From an uncultured Prevotella sp. (GTDB lineage: Bacteria > Bacteroidota > Bacteroidia > Bacteroidales > Bacteroidaceae), in the NCBI GenBank assembly GCA_945833995.1, contig CAMAGM010000001.1, positions 22,631 to 86,630 of the forward strand: DNA of 64,000 bases. The letters run 5' to 3'. The position numbers and the translations under genes are program-made. Of this stretch, positions 35,487 through 46,005 are shown piece by piece (within the stretch, counting starts at the first letter, position 1; each line of letters begins with the position of its first letter). Below the pieces are notes generated by a model. The model saw nothing but the letters and a program-made list of their open reading frames with translations. It ran no database searches and was not told where the DNA came from.

Positions 35487-38400
35487 ATGAACAAACAAGG
35501 CAAGTTAATTACCAAGTCAGTCTTGCCGTTCGCGCTATCTTGTATGGTTATGACTTTTTCGCCCAATATAGGTGTCCAAAAGGTTATGGCCGACATTCAT
35601 GAAGTGCAACAGGCTGGGACGATCAAAGGCACTGTCGTCGATGAAAACGGTGAGCCAGTTATTGGTGCAACGGTCCTTGTCGTAGGCGGCAAGACTACGC
35701 AGGGTACAGTTACCGACTTTGACGGAAATTTTAGTATTAATGTAAAACCTGGTCAAAAACTCAAGATTACCTACATCGGCTACGACGAGGCTTTGGTTTC
35801 TGCCAAGCAAGGTATGAAGGTGCAGATGAAGTCCTCCACAGGTTTTGAGCTTCAAGGTGTAGAGGTTGTCGCTTACGGTGTGCAGAAGAAGGTGACCGTC
35901 ACAGGTGCGATCTCCAGTGTGAAGAGCGAGGATTTGGTGCGCACTTCTGTCGGATCTGTGAACAATATTCTCGGAGGTCAGCTTTCGGGTGTGACCACGG
36001 TGCAGTATTCTGGTGAGCCAGGTTCGGACGCTGCTGAGATTTTCATTCGTGGTAAGGCGACGTTCGGCGATGCCACCCCACTCATTCAGGTTGACGGTGT
36101 GGAGCGTTCGATGGCCGACATCGACCCCAATGAAATAGAGAGCATTACCGTGCTCAAGGATGCCTCCGCCACTGCCGTGTTTGGTGTGCGCGGAGCAAAT
36201 GGTGTTGTGCTCATAACCACAAAGCGAGGAACGGAAGGCAAGGCGAAAATCAGCGTATCTACCTCATGGACAGCCCTCTCTCCCACCAAGATGATTGAGC
36301 AGGCAAACTCTTTCGAATATGCCAATTTCTATAATCAGATGTCCTACAACGACTATCTGCAGAGAGCCAATGTGGCAGTAGCGAATGGCAAATATGGCAA
36401 TATAAATGACTACATGGCAGAGAACGCCTTTGCTCCAAGCTTCTCACAGGCAATAATACAGAAGTTCAAGGACGGCAGCGACCCAATACGCTTCCCAAGC
36501 ACCAGTTGGGCAGACTATATAATGAAGGATGTCACCCTTCAGCAACAGCACAACTTGAACATATCGGGTGGAACCGACCGAGTCAAATACTTCATCTCAG
36601 CCGGATACTATTCGCAGGGCGGTCTGTTCAACGAGTTTGACCGAGGCTATAACTATGGCTACCAGTATCAGCGCTTCAACTATCGTGGAAACCTCGACCT
36701 CAAGGCAACGAAGACAACGACACTGTCGTTCAATGTGGCAGGTAACGTGAACGATGCCGACAAGCCATACACAGGTCAAGGGTCGGCTGGTATGATAAAG
36801 AATATCTACTATGCTACACCGTTCTCAAGCCCTGGTATAGTGGATGGCAAGATGGTTTATTGCACCACTGACTACACCGACGGTCTCAATCTTCCGTTCC
36901 TTGGTGGAACAGGTATGGCATACTATGGCAACGGATTCATGCAGACCAATATCAACAAGATACAGATGGACCTCGTGCTCGACCAGAAGCTTGATGCCAT
37001 CACGAAGGGTCTCTCACTGAAATTGAAGGGAGCATACAACTCTGCCTACACCGTCAACAAGCAAGGTAACTGCGGCGTGGCTTCATACAATCCTCTCGTA
37101 CAGTATGACGAGGCTGGCAACGTGATGTACAATGCCGACGGTACACCTTATATATTATATCGCCAGAACGGAAATGACACAGACCCTTCCTATTCCTATA
37201 ACCAAGGAAAAGGTCGTGACTGGTATTTGGAGGGAAGCCTCAACTACTCGCGCGTGTTCGGCAACCACACCTTCAACGCTCTTGTACTCTACAACCAATC
37301 AAAGCAGTATTACTACTCCGGTACATCCTATCCTGACGTGCCACGTTCGTATGTGGGACTCGTAGGACGTGTGACCTACGACTATGCCAACAAGTACATG
37401 GCAGAATTCAATGTCGGCTACAACGGCTCGGAGAACTTCGCCCCAGACAGGCGCTTCGGTACGTTCCCCGCTGGTTCGGTAGGATGGATTGTAAGCCAGG
37501 AGAAATTCTGGAAACCTCTTGCAAAGGTTGTCAGTTTCATGAAACTGCGTGCCTCTGTGGGACTCGTTGGTAATGACAAGACTGTGGAGGCAATACGATT
37601 CATGTATCTCGCCGACCCATACGGCACTGGCTCCGACGGACTTATGACCAACTGTCTGACATCTCCATATATTAACACATACGCCTACCTCTTCGGTAAC
37701 GCCCAGTCGGGTACGGTGTCGGGAACGTCAGGCATCGCCGGAGCTTACGAGTATCTGAAGAACAATCCTGACGTGGGTTGGGAGAAGGCTCTGAAACAGG
37801 ACTACGGAATTGACATCAACTTCCTCGGTGACCGTTTGAGAGCTACGTTCGACTACTACCGTGAGCATCGTACAGACATTCTTCTGCGTGACCAGACAGT
37901 ACCTTCAACCATCGGTTTCACCATGCCTTACACAAACATGGGTGTGACAGATTCTTGGGGTTGGGAATTCTCTTTGGGATTCAACGACAAAATAGGCAAG
38001 GACTTCCGTTTCTGGAGCAAGCTTAACCTCAGCTACAACCAAAACGAGGTGGTGGAGATGAAAGAGACTCCACAAAAGAACGAATATATGTTCCAGCGCG
38101 GACACCGCATCGGCTCCCGACTGATGTACCAGTTCTGGAAGTACTATGAGGGAGAACAGACAAAGGCAGAATACCAGCAGGTTTTCGGCACTCCGTTCCC
38201 AGAGCAGCTTGTAGCCAACCTCCAGCCAGGCGACTGTGTTTACGTTGACCTTGACAAGGATGGAAGAATTGACGAGAACGACATGAGCCGCGAGCTTGGC
38301 TATACAGACGACCCAGAGTATATGGCAGGTCTGACGTTTGGATTCAACTATAAGAGACTGACCTTCAATGCCCAGCTGACTGGTGCATGGAACGTGTCGC

Positions 38401-38810
38401 GCTACATCACCGACGTTTTCCGTCAGCCGTTCTTCTGCTCGTCGAACACCACACAGGGAGGTCTTCTCTCATACCATGTGGACAACACATGGACTCCAGG
38501 AGTATATGAGTCGCAGGACGCACTCTATCCACGTGCAACATGGACGAATGCCGTACAGAACTATGCAGCGTCAGACCTGTGGGAGAAAGATGCCAAGTAT
38601 CTTCGTCTGAAGACTATATCGCTCTCCTACGATTTTATCAACCCGACATTCAAGAAGATCGGAATGACGAAATGCGAGGTGACTCTCTCTGGTTACAACC
38701 TCTTTACCATCACTCCATACAAGTGGGGTGACCCTGAGACAAGGGCGTCTAGCGCACCTTCCTACCCACTTCAGCGCACTTATACAGTCAGTCTGAACAT
38801 AGGCTTCTAA
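35487..38810 (+). CDS. SusC-family TonB-dependent transporter
   Basis: KGTVVDENGEPVIGATVLVVG, plug SITVLKDASATAVFGVRGANGVVLITTKRG. Confidence 0.97.
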   Translation: MNKQGKLITKSVLPFALSCMVMTFSPNIGVQKVMADIHEVQQAGTIKGTVVDENGEPVIGATVLVVGGKTTQGTVTDFDGNFSINVKPGQKLKITYIGYDEALVSAKQGMKVQMKSSTGFELQGVEVVAYGVQKKVTVTGAISSVKSEDLVRTSVGSVNNILGGQLSGVTTVQYSGEPGSDAAEIFIRGKATFGDATPLIQVDGVERSMADIDPNEIESITVLKDASATAVFGVRGANGVVLITTKRGTEGKAKISVSTSWTALSPTKMIEQANSFEYANFYNQMSYNDYLQRANVAVANGKYGNINDYMAENAFAPSFSQAIIQKFKDGSDPIRFPSTSWADYIMKDVTLQQQHNLNISGGTDRVKYFISAGYYSQGGLFNEFDRGYNYGYQYQRFNYRGNLDLKATKTTTLSFNVAGNVNDADKPYTGQGSAGMIKNIYYATPFSSPGIVDGKMVYCTTDYTDGLNLPFLGGTGMAYYGNGFMQTNINKIQMDLVLDQKLDAITKGLSLKLKGAYNSAYTVNKQGNCGVASYNPLVQYDEAGNVMYNADGTPYILYRQNGNDTDPSYSYNQGKGRDWYLEGSLNYSRVFGNHTFNALVLYNQSKQYYYSGTSYPDVPRSYVGLVGRVTYDYANKYMAEFNVGYNGSENFAPDRRFGTFPAGSVGWIVSQEKFWKPLAKVVSFMKLRASVGLVGNDKTVEAIRFMYLADPYGTGSDGLMTNCLTSPYINTYAYLFGNAQSGTVSGTSGIAGAYEYLKNNPDVGWEKALKQDYGIDINFLGDRLRATFDYYREHRTDILLRDQTVPSTIGFTMPYTNMGVTDSWGWEFSLGFNDKIGKDFRFWSKLNLSYNQNEVVEMKETPQKNEYMFQRGHRIGSRLMYQFWKYYEGEQTKAEYQQVFGTPFPEQLVANLQPGDCVYVDLDKDGRIDENDMSRELGYTDDPEYMAGLTFGFNYKRLTFNAQLTGAWNVSRYITDVFRQPFFCSSNTTQGGLLSYHVDNTWTPGVYESQDALYPRATWTNAVQNYAASDLWEKDAKYLRLKTISLSYDFINPTFKKIGMTKCEVTLSGYNLFTITPYKWGDPETRASSAPSYPLQRTYTVSLNIGF

Positions 38811-38846
38811 TAATGTAACAAGGTATAATGTAAAGAAAAGAACGAA

Positions 38847-41141
38847 ATGAAACACAATATATTATTACGTAGTGCAGTAGCCATGCTTGCGGCAAGTGCG
38901 ACGGTAATGTCGTGCACCGATGAGATTGCCCTTGGCAACGCTTCCATTGACGAAGTGGTAAGCTCCACTGCCACTATCGACACCGTGTTCAACAATGCTG
39001 AATATACTCGTCAGTTTCTTGTCGGAATATATTCCAAACAGTATTACGGACTTCCCTACGCCAATGGAGGCGACAAGATGCCCCATTCCGGCAATCCCTA
39101 TACTGGAAAGTTTGACGGTCTGACAGACTGTTGGCATCTGTTTTGGAATGGAGCCGCAGTGTATGGACAGTACTATACTGGTGCGATGACAGCCACCGTC
39201 AACCGCTCTGACGGACTCGATGGACCTCTCTATTCATACGACAAGGAGTACCAATGGTATATGATACGCGCTTCCCACATCTTCCTCAACAATGTGGATA
39301 GGGCACCAGAGGTGGACATGGCTCAAGAGGAGAAGAACCGTCTGAAGGCTGAGGCGCGCTGCCTTATGGTTGATGCCTTCTTCAATACTTTCCAGCACTT
39401 CGGAGGCATACCAATCATGGACCATGTGCTTGAGACAAGCGAGACTTCAGGACAATTCCCACGCAATTCCGTGGAGGAATGTGTTGATTGGATGGTGTGC
39501 CAGATAGACAGCGCAATCAACGAGAGCGCATTCCCATGGATTACTTCTAATCCAGCAACAATGAACGGTAGATGGACAAAGGCCGGTGCCATGGCATTGA
39601 AATGCAAGATTCTGCAGTTCGCAGCCTCGCCCCTGCTCAATCCAAAGGACGGAAAGCCATATTACTCTGCAGCTTCTGAGGAGGTTAGACCATACATCAT
39701 GTACACCGATGCCTCGAAGTATCAGGAGCGTTGGGACAAGTTTGCAAAGGCCTGCGACGATTTCTACAATATGCTGCAGAGCAATGGACAGTATGAGCTT
39801 GTTCAGGCTGTGATACCAACCACGGCTAAGACTCCTACATCCAAGCTGCCATACTACCGCCTCGCTTACAGACAGGGATATTTCCTCAACGCCTCTACCG
39901 AGATTCTCCACTCTGTCCGCGTCTATGGCAACGACCCGATGCAGACAGCCAGATATGGTTGGCACCAATGGTATTCAAAGGATGTTCCACGTAACTCCTA
40001 TTGCCCAACACATGAGTATGTAGAGAAGTTCTCGTGGTATGACGGCGAACCGTTCAACTGGGAGAATGCGGCAAAGAAGACCTATAAGGACAATGCCACA
40101 GAGCCAGAGGTGACAGAGCAAGCCAATGCCGACGGATCAGTGACTTATGTAGTATCAAACTTCGTAACCAATAAGCTGACAGGTGCCATCACGCGTAACG
40201 CAAAGTCGCTCCACACCATGTTTGTCAGCGGTGACGTGCCAGCAGGAGGTCGACAGATAAACACTTCTCTCACCCGCGACCCTCGTCTCTATGAGGAGTG
40301 CATTGTCAATGGTCAGAACACTAACCTCGACTGGACAACAGCCTCTATGACAGGTTATCCATGGGAGATATGGTATAACGGCAACGATGGTGGTACGGGT
40401 GTCTTGACACAGCAAAACACAATGTTCGGTTCGGGATACGGATTCAACAAATACTATCTCGGAACAGGTTCATATACCGCCGACCAGAGTGCAGACTCTT
40501 ACCGCTTCCCAACACAGTGGGTTGCCCTGTCACTGCCAGAATTCTATCTGCAATACGCAGAGGCTCTCGTGATGCGCTCTAACCCCGATGTCACGAAAGC
40601 TGTTCAGATGGTAGATAAGGTACGTTCTCGCGTAGGACTTCCAACCATGGCTAAGGTATGGACAAGCTCCACTTGGCGTGCGGCAAAGGGCTACTCTGCC
40701 ACAACGGCAGCAGCAGCGGCATCGGCTACAGTAAGTCTCGACAATGGAGAGACATCTACCGAGTTTATGGAGGAACTGCTCGACGAGCGTGTTCGCGAGC
40801 TTGGACTCACCAATGCCCGCTGGTTCGACATGGTTCGCCTGAAACGAACTGACTGGATGACCAAGCAACTGCATGGACTTATGCAGTATCGTATGATACA
40901 GAAGGGTAACGTGTTTGAGAGCCGCAACGTGGCATGGGTAGGTTCCGATAGAGAGAACGACGCATCGTCAACCCAGCCTCTGTTCTTCTTGAACACCATA
41001 AAGACCATTACGGGCAACAGCCGCTATCTTTGGGACAAGAACCCCAAAAGCGACGAAGTGAGGAAATGGTTGCTTGACCCACTGCCACAGGCAGAAATCA
41101 ACAAGAATTATGGTCTTGTCCAAAATCCTGGATGGGAATAA
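38847..41141 (+). CDS. SusD-family lipoprotein
   Basis: Lipobox ATVMSCTDE; ELLDERVRELGLTNARWFDMVRLKRTDWM and C-terminal LVQNPGWE. Confidence 0.94.
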   Translation: MKHNILLRSAVAMLAASATVMSCTDEIALGNASIDEVVSSTATIDTVFNNAEYTRQFLVGIYSKQYYGLPYANGGDKMPHSGNPYTGKFDGLTDCWHLFWNGAAVYGQYYTGAMTATVNRSDGLDGPLYSYDKEYQWYMIRASHIFLNNVDRAPEVDMAQEEKNRLKAEARCLMVDAFFNTFQHFGGIPIMDHVLETSETSGQFPRNSVEECVDWMVCQIDSAINESAFPWITSNPATMNGRWTKAGAMALKCKILQFAASPLLNPKDGKPYYSAASEEVRPYIMYTDASKYQERWDKFAKACDDFYNMLQSNGQYELVQAVIPTTAKTPTSKLPYYRLAYRQGYFLNASTEILHSVRVYGNDPMQTARYGWHQWYSKDVPRNSYCPTHEYVEKFSWYDGEPFNWENAAKKTYKDNATEPEVTEQANADGSVTYVVSNFVTNKLTGAITRNAKSLHTMFVSGDVPAGGRQINTSLTRDPRLYEECIVNGQNTNLDWTTASMTGYPWEIWYNGNDGGTGVLTQQNTMFGSGYGFNKYYLGTGSYTADQSADSYRFPTQWVALSLPEFYLQYAEALVMRSNPDVTKAVQMVDKVRSRVGLPTMAKVWTSSTWRAAKGYSATTAAAAASATVSLDNGETSTEFMEELLDERVRELGLTNARWFDMVRLKRTDWMTKQLHGLMQYRMIQKGNVFESRNVAWVGSDRENDASSTQPLFFLNTIKTITGNSRYLWDKNPKSDEVRKWLLDPLPQAEINKNYGLVQNPGWE

Positions 41142-41163
41142 CAATATAAAAATGAACTCGTAT

Positions 41164-44040
41164 ATGAAAACAAAGAACATATTTATGTTGACATTGCTCG
41201 CAGGTACTTGCCTGCCTGCAATGGCACAGTCGGACATCATAGATTCCGTGGCATATAAGGACCAGACCGTTGATATCGGTGCCAACCGCCAGTTCACACG
41301 CGAGCAATCAACGGCTTCCGTAAATGTCATTACAAGAAAGGATGTCAACAAGCGTGGAGCACGCAACATCGGCAACAATATCCTGGGACAAGGCTCCGGA
41401 CTTGTCGGACTCGATGGCAGTGGACTTTACAATAACCAGAATCCAACGTTCTACATAAGGGGGCTACAGTCGCTCAACGGAAGCACACCACTCTTCATCA
41501 TTGATGGAGTGGAACGCTCGATAGACAATGTGGTGGCTGAGGATGTGGAGAGCGTGCAGATACTGAAGGATGCCGCAGCCACTGCCCTCTATGGATACAA
41601 GGGAGCAAATGGTGTGGTAATCATTACAACAAAGCACGGACAGTACAACACCAAGTCGTTCACGTTCACATACGACCATGTGTTCCAGTTCCTCACCAAC
41701 AAGCCAGTAATGGCTGATGCCGCCACATACGCCTCTGCCGTAAACGAGGCTTATCGCAACCAAGGCAGTACAGGCAACGTGGCTTATAGCGATGCCGTGA
41801 TAAACGCATACAAGAACGGAACGAACCCTCTCTACTATCCAAATGTAAACTGGGTGGACGAGACTTTCCGCAATGTTTCCAATAACGACAGATTCAACCT
41901 CGAATTCAAGGGTGGTACAAAGAATTTCCGTTATTTCACCAACGTACAGCTTCTGACGAACAAGGGCTTTATCAAGAATTTCCAAAACGACGGTTATTCC
42001 ACCCAAAACAAATATACCCGTGGAACATTGCGCTCAAACATGGATATTGACCTCGGTCCAAAGACAAAGTTGCACACGCATCTCTTTGGCTTGCTTACAG
42101 AGCAGTCGCAACCTGGGGCACAGGCGGACCTTTGGTCGATGATCTATCAGGTACCAGCCAACGCTTTCCCAATAAAGGTCTCTGACGCTGTATGGGGTGG
42201 CAATACCGTGTACACTACGAATAACCCAGTGGCACAGAGCCAGGGTGCATCGTTCTACAAGAACCATCAGCGCGCACTCTATGCAGACCTCGTCCTTGAA
42301 CAGGATTTGTCGGCTATTACCCCAGGACTCAGTGCCCAGGGACAGATAGGCTATGACACTTGGTCGAACCTTTACGAGGACCACTCCAAGACCTATCGCT
42401 ATAGCTACTATGAGGTGGCAAACAATGGAGATGTAATGGCAGATGGTAGTGCCTCGATTTCCTCTGTGCTCGGTTCTGACTCCAGCATGGGCACAGCTTC
42501 AGGCAACAACGCTTGGGTACGCCGCTGTGTCTTCAATGGCTCTATAAATTATGACATGACTTTCGCAGAGAAACATGACGTATATGGACAGTTGAAGTAT
42601 GACTATGAGTTCAACGACCAGACAGGAACAAACACCACCGTCTATCGCCACAACATTTCCCTGTTCGCACATTATGGCTACGACAAGAGATACCTCCTCG
42701 ACGTGGCTCTCGTAGAGTCGGGCTCCAGCCGCCTCGCACCTGGCAGCAAGTGGGCTTTCTCACCTAACGTGAGTGCGGCATGGAACATCTCCAATGAGGA
42801 GTTCATGAAGGATGTGAAATGGGTTGACTTCCTCAAGCTCCGTGCATCATGGGGCAACCAATCACTTGATGTCCTCCCAGGCAGCAACGTATGGACATAC
42901 TACGACCAGTTCTATCTGATGAACGGAACTTCCTATCCTTTCGATGCCACGTACACTGGAACCCAGTGGGGAAATACATATCTCTCAACGGCTAAGACAC
43001 AGTCATTAGGACATGAGATGGCAAGCAAGTTCAACGTAGGAATTGACGCTACTCTCTTTGGCAGCCTAAACATCTCCTTGGACTATTACTATCAGCACCG
43101 TTACGATATTTGGTGCTCCACAGCAGGAAGTTATACAAGCGTCTTCGGACTTACTGCTCCATATGAGAATGTAGGTGTTGTCGATTCCAAGGGCTTTGAC
43201 ATCTCTGCCAACTACAGCAAGACGATAAACAAGGAATTCACAATCAACGTTGGTGCTTCGCTCACTCTCAACAAGAGCATAGTGAAGGAACAGGCCGAGG
43301 AGCCACAACTTTATGCCCATACGTCTTCTACAGGCGAACGCTATGGTCAGGCATTTGGCTACATTGCCAACGGCTTCTTCCAGAAGAGCGATGACCTCAA
43401 CGGCGACGGTGTCATCTCCGCAGCCGAAATGACAGAAAAGGGCTATCCTGTACAGTCGTTTACTACTGTCTATCCTGGTGATGTAAAGTATATCGACATT
43501 ACTGGCGACGGCACTATAGACGCCAACGACCGCAAGGCAATAGGCTATAGCACAACAACTCCTGACCTCTACTACAACTTCCACCTTGGCGCAGAATACA
43601 AGGGAATTGGTCTCGACGCCATGTTCCAGGGCGTAGGCAAGTGGACAGGTTTCATGACAACCAACGGACTTTACCGCTCGGCAGTGGCAACTAACACCTT
43701 GTCGCAGTATCTCTATGATAACTCTTGGTCGGCAGAGCGTGGCAATACGGAGAACGCTCTCTTCCCACGACTCTCTACCACAAGCAATGCCAACAACGAC
43801 TTGAACAGCACGCTCAACATGTTTGACCGCAGCTATCTCAAGCTCCGCTACGTTGAACTCTACTACAATCTGCCGAAGTCATTGCTCGAAAGCCTTAAGG
43901 TGGTAAATAACCTCAAGCTCTACCTCCGTGGCACCGACCTCTTCACTATCGACAACCTCGACGAGGCTGACGCAGCATCCTACGGTGCGACACAGCCATT
44001 GACGAGAAGTGTACAGATTGGTGCAGCAGTAACATTCTAA
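41164..44040 (+). CDS. SusC-family TonB-dependent transporter without N-terminal CarboxypepD_reg domain
   Basis: Plug SVQILKDAAATALYGYKGANGVVIITTKHG; signal peptide MKTKNIFMLTLLAGTCLPAMAQ leads almost directly into the plug. Start at M31 (41164) or M27 (41152) of the ORF. Confidence 0.93.
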   Translation: MKTKNIFMLTLLAGTCLPAMAQSDIIDSVAYKDQTVDIGANRQFTREQSTASVNVITRKDVNKRGARNIGNNILGQGSGLVGLDGSGLYNNQNPTFYIRGLQSLNGSTPLFIIDGVERSIDNVVAEDVESVQILKDAAATALYGYKGANGVVIITTKHGQYNTKSFTFTYDHVFQFLTNKPVMADAATYASAVNEAYRNQGSTGNVAYSDAVINAYKNGTNPLYYPNVNWVDETFRNVSNNDRFNLEFKGGTKNFRYFTNVQLLTNKGFIKNFQNDGYSTQNKYTRGTLRSNMDIDLGPKTKLHTHLFGLLTEQSQPGAQADLWSMIYQVPANAFPIKVSDAVWGGNTVYTTNNPVAQSQGASFYKNHQRALYADLVLEQDLSAITPGLSAQGQIGYDTWSNLYEDHSKTYRYSYYEVANNGDVMADGSASISSVLGSDSSMGTASGNNAWVRRCVFNGSINYDMTFAEKHDVYGQLKYDYEFNDQTGTNTTVYRHNISLFAHYGYDKRYLLDVALVESGSSRLAPGSKWAFSPNVSAAWNISNEEFMKDVKWVDFLKLRASWGNQSLDVLPGSNVWTYYDQFYLMNGTSYPFDATYTGTQWGNTYLSTAKTQSLGHEMASKFNVGIDATLFGSLNISLDYYYQHRYDIWCSTAGSYTSVFGLTAPYENVGVVDSKGFDISANYSKTINKEFTINVGASLTLNKSIVKEQAEEPQLYAHTSSTGERYGQAFGYIANGFFQKSDDLNGDGVISAAEMTEKGYPVQSFTTVYPGDVKYIDITGDGTIDANDRKAIGYSTTTPDLYYNFHLGAEYKGIGLDAMFQGVGKWTGFMTTNGLYRSAVATNTLSQYLYDNSWSAERGNTENALFPRLSTTSNANNDLNSTLNMFDRSYLKLRYVELYYNLPKSLLESLKVVNNLKLYLRGTDLFTIDNLDEADAASYGATQPLTRSVQIGAAVTF

Positions 44041-44062
44041 ACCTTTTAAAATGATTACGAAT

Positions 44063-45889
44063 ATGAAATTGAAAAAGAATATATTTGGCTTTGCAGTGGC
44101 TGCTGTGGCATTGTCATCATGCAATATGGACTACAATGAATATACAGCCTACGACAAGGAATACATCGAGCGTTCCTTCGCTTATGTGGGAGGTCTCATG
44201 ACGATGATCTACAACGACATCGACACCGACTGGGGCAACCTCTCGGGTGCAATGCTTTCATCTGCCACCGACGAGTCGGAGTACAGCCACAACGGAAACT
44301 CAATAGAGGATTTCTACAACGGGAACTGGAGTCCTGCCAATCCTCATCAGACTATTTGGACATCGGCATACGAGGGCATCACTTATTGCAACGAGGTTAT
44401 TGACAATTGGTCAAACCTCGACTTTGAGCAGTTCAAGCTCAACCTCGACTATGAGAAGCAGATGTACTTGTACAAGAACTACGTGTATGAGGCACGTTGG
44501 GCCCGTGCATACTTCTATTTCACACTGCTCCGACAGTATGGAAGCGTGCCATTTAAGACCACCAATACCACAGGTACGGAGGAGACAGCACTACCTTGCA
44601 CCAGTGCTGACGAAATTTTCGCTTTCATAGCAACAGAGTGCGACAGTATAAAGGACAAGATTATAGAGGACTATTCTGCCGACAAGGAACACATTCTCGC
44701 AAAGGCAGAAACTGGACGTGCCAACAAGTATGCCGTTCTCGCACTGAAAGCCCAAGCAGCCCTCTACCATGCCTCTCCTCTCTTCACCCAGGGAAAGAGC
44801 GCCGATGAGAAAAAGGAACTTTGGGCAGAGGCTGTTGCAGCCAACAAGGAACTCATTGATGCCGCTGAGGCTAAAGGTCTTGGACTGGCCTCCGACATCT
44901 CATTGCTTTGGGATACTGAATACTACTCCAACGCAGAGAGTACAAAGGAGATCATTTTCGCACGCCGTACAGCTTCCGCAAACACGTTTGAGGGCTACAA
45001 CTTCCCTGTTGGATATTCTTCTGGTCAGGGTGGTAACTGTCCGACCCAGGATCTTGTTGACGCCTTTGAGTGTACCGACGGTAAGAGCATAGCTGAGAGT
45101 GCTCTATATGACGCCGCCAATCCTTATGTCAACCGCGATGTTCGTCTTTCAAAGACTGTAGTGACCAACGGTGAGGCTTGGCCTAACGACCTTGAGTCCT
45201 ACAGCAGCGACCACCCTGTGCTTGAGACCTATGTCGGCGGTTATCACTCACGCACTGGAAATGCCGCAGGAAAGTCTTATGCCACTCCTACAGGATATTA
45301 CCTTAAGAAGTTCTGCAATCCCAATCAGATTCTCCGCGCACGTTCTGGCGTTTCTGTCACAACATCGCCTCATGGATGGCTAACATTCCGCATGGGTGGT
45401 ATGTATCTCAACTATGCAGAGGCTCTCTATCAGTATTTCAAGGCTTCAGGCAATGGCAATGCTGCCTATGCGAGCGGCACCGTCACATACAAAGACTCCG
45501 AAGGGAAGCAGCAAACCATATCAGTGCCTGCCTCACAGACCGCAGCCAAGATGGCGAGCAAGACGAGAGTACGTTCGGGAATGCCAGAATTTGCTTTAGG
45601 TATGAGCAACGAGGAGTTCTGGACAAAGTACAAGAACGAGCGTAGAGTAGAGCTCGCCTTCGAGGGACACCGTTTCTACGATATACGCAGATGGATGGAA
45701 GATGGAGATAAGTTTATGAAAATCCATCGTATGGAGATAACGAAGAACGAGGATGGCACTTTTGCTTACAAGACCGTGGCTGTTACCCGCGGCGACGGAC
45801 AGTGGCAGTCGAAATGGAATCTATTCCCATTCTCGCAGACAGAAATCATGAAGTCAGGCAATGCCATCGTGCAGAATCCTGGTTGGTGA
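44063..45889 (+). CDS. SusD-family lipoprotein
   Basis: Lipobox VALSSCNMDY; ERRVELAFEGHRFYDIRRWM...NPGW C-terminus. Confidence 0.95.
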   Translation: MKLKKNIFGFAVAAVALSSCNMDYNEYTAYDKEYIERSFAYVGGLMTMIYNDIDTDWGNLSGAMLSSATDESEYSHNGNSIEDFYNGNWSPANPHQTIWTSAYEGITYCNEVIDNWSNLDFEQFKLNLDYEKQMYLYKNYVYEARWARAYFYFTLLRQYGSVPFKTTNTTGTEETALPCTSADEIFAFIATECDSIKDKIIEDYSADKEHILAKAETGRANKYAVLALKAQAALYHASPLFTQGKSADEKKELWAEAVAANKELIDAAEAKGLGLASDISLLWDTEYYSNAESTKEIIFARRTASANTFEGYNFPVGYSSGQGGNCPTQDLVDAFECTDGKSIAESALYDAANPYVNRDVRLSKTVVTNGEAWPNDLESYSSDHPVLETYVGGYHSRTGNAAGKSYATPTGYYLKKFCNPNQILRARSGVSVTTSPHGWLTFRMGGMYLNYAEALYQYFKASGNGNAAYASGTVTYKDSEGKQQTISVPASQTAAKMASKTRVRSGMPEFALGMSNEEFWTKYKNERRVELAFEGHRFYDIRRWMEDGDKFMKIHRMEITKNEDGTFAYKTVAVTRGDGQWQSKWNLFPFSQTEIMKSGNAIVQNPGW

Positions 45890-45907
45890 CAACATAACGA
45901 CTTTGAA

Positions 45908-45953
45908 TCCCGGTAGCAGTCTTCTTGCAAGAGCAAGGAAGTCTGCTACCGGG
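45908..45953 (+). terminator. strong hairpin between susD and the downstream secreted-protein gene
   Basis: TCCCGGTAGCAG..CTTCTTGC / GCAAGGAAG..CTGCTACCGGGA. Confidence 0.75.
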
Positions 45954-46005
45954 AACAAGAAATAGAGATAACAATTTTTTAATATTAACTAAAATCAATG
46001 TTACA

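Noticed and set aside
41074-41163. Upstream in-frame extension of the second SusC overlapping the previous SusD gene
   Set aside because: The N-terminal extension (MTHCHRQKSTRIMVLSKILDGNNNIK) is out-of-frame translation of the SusD C-terminus; a proper signal peptide starts at 41164.
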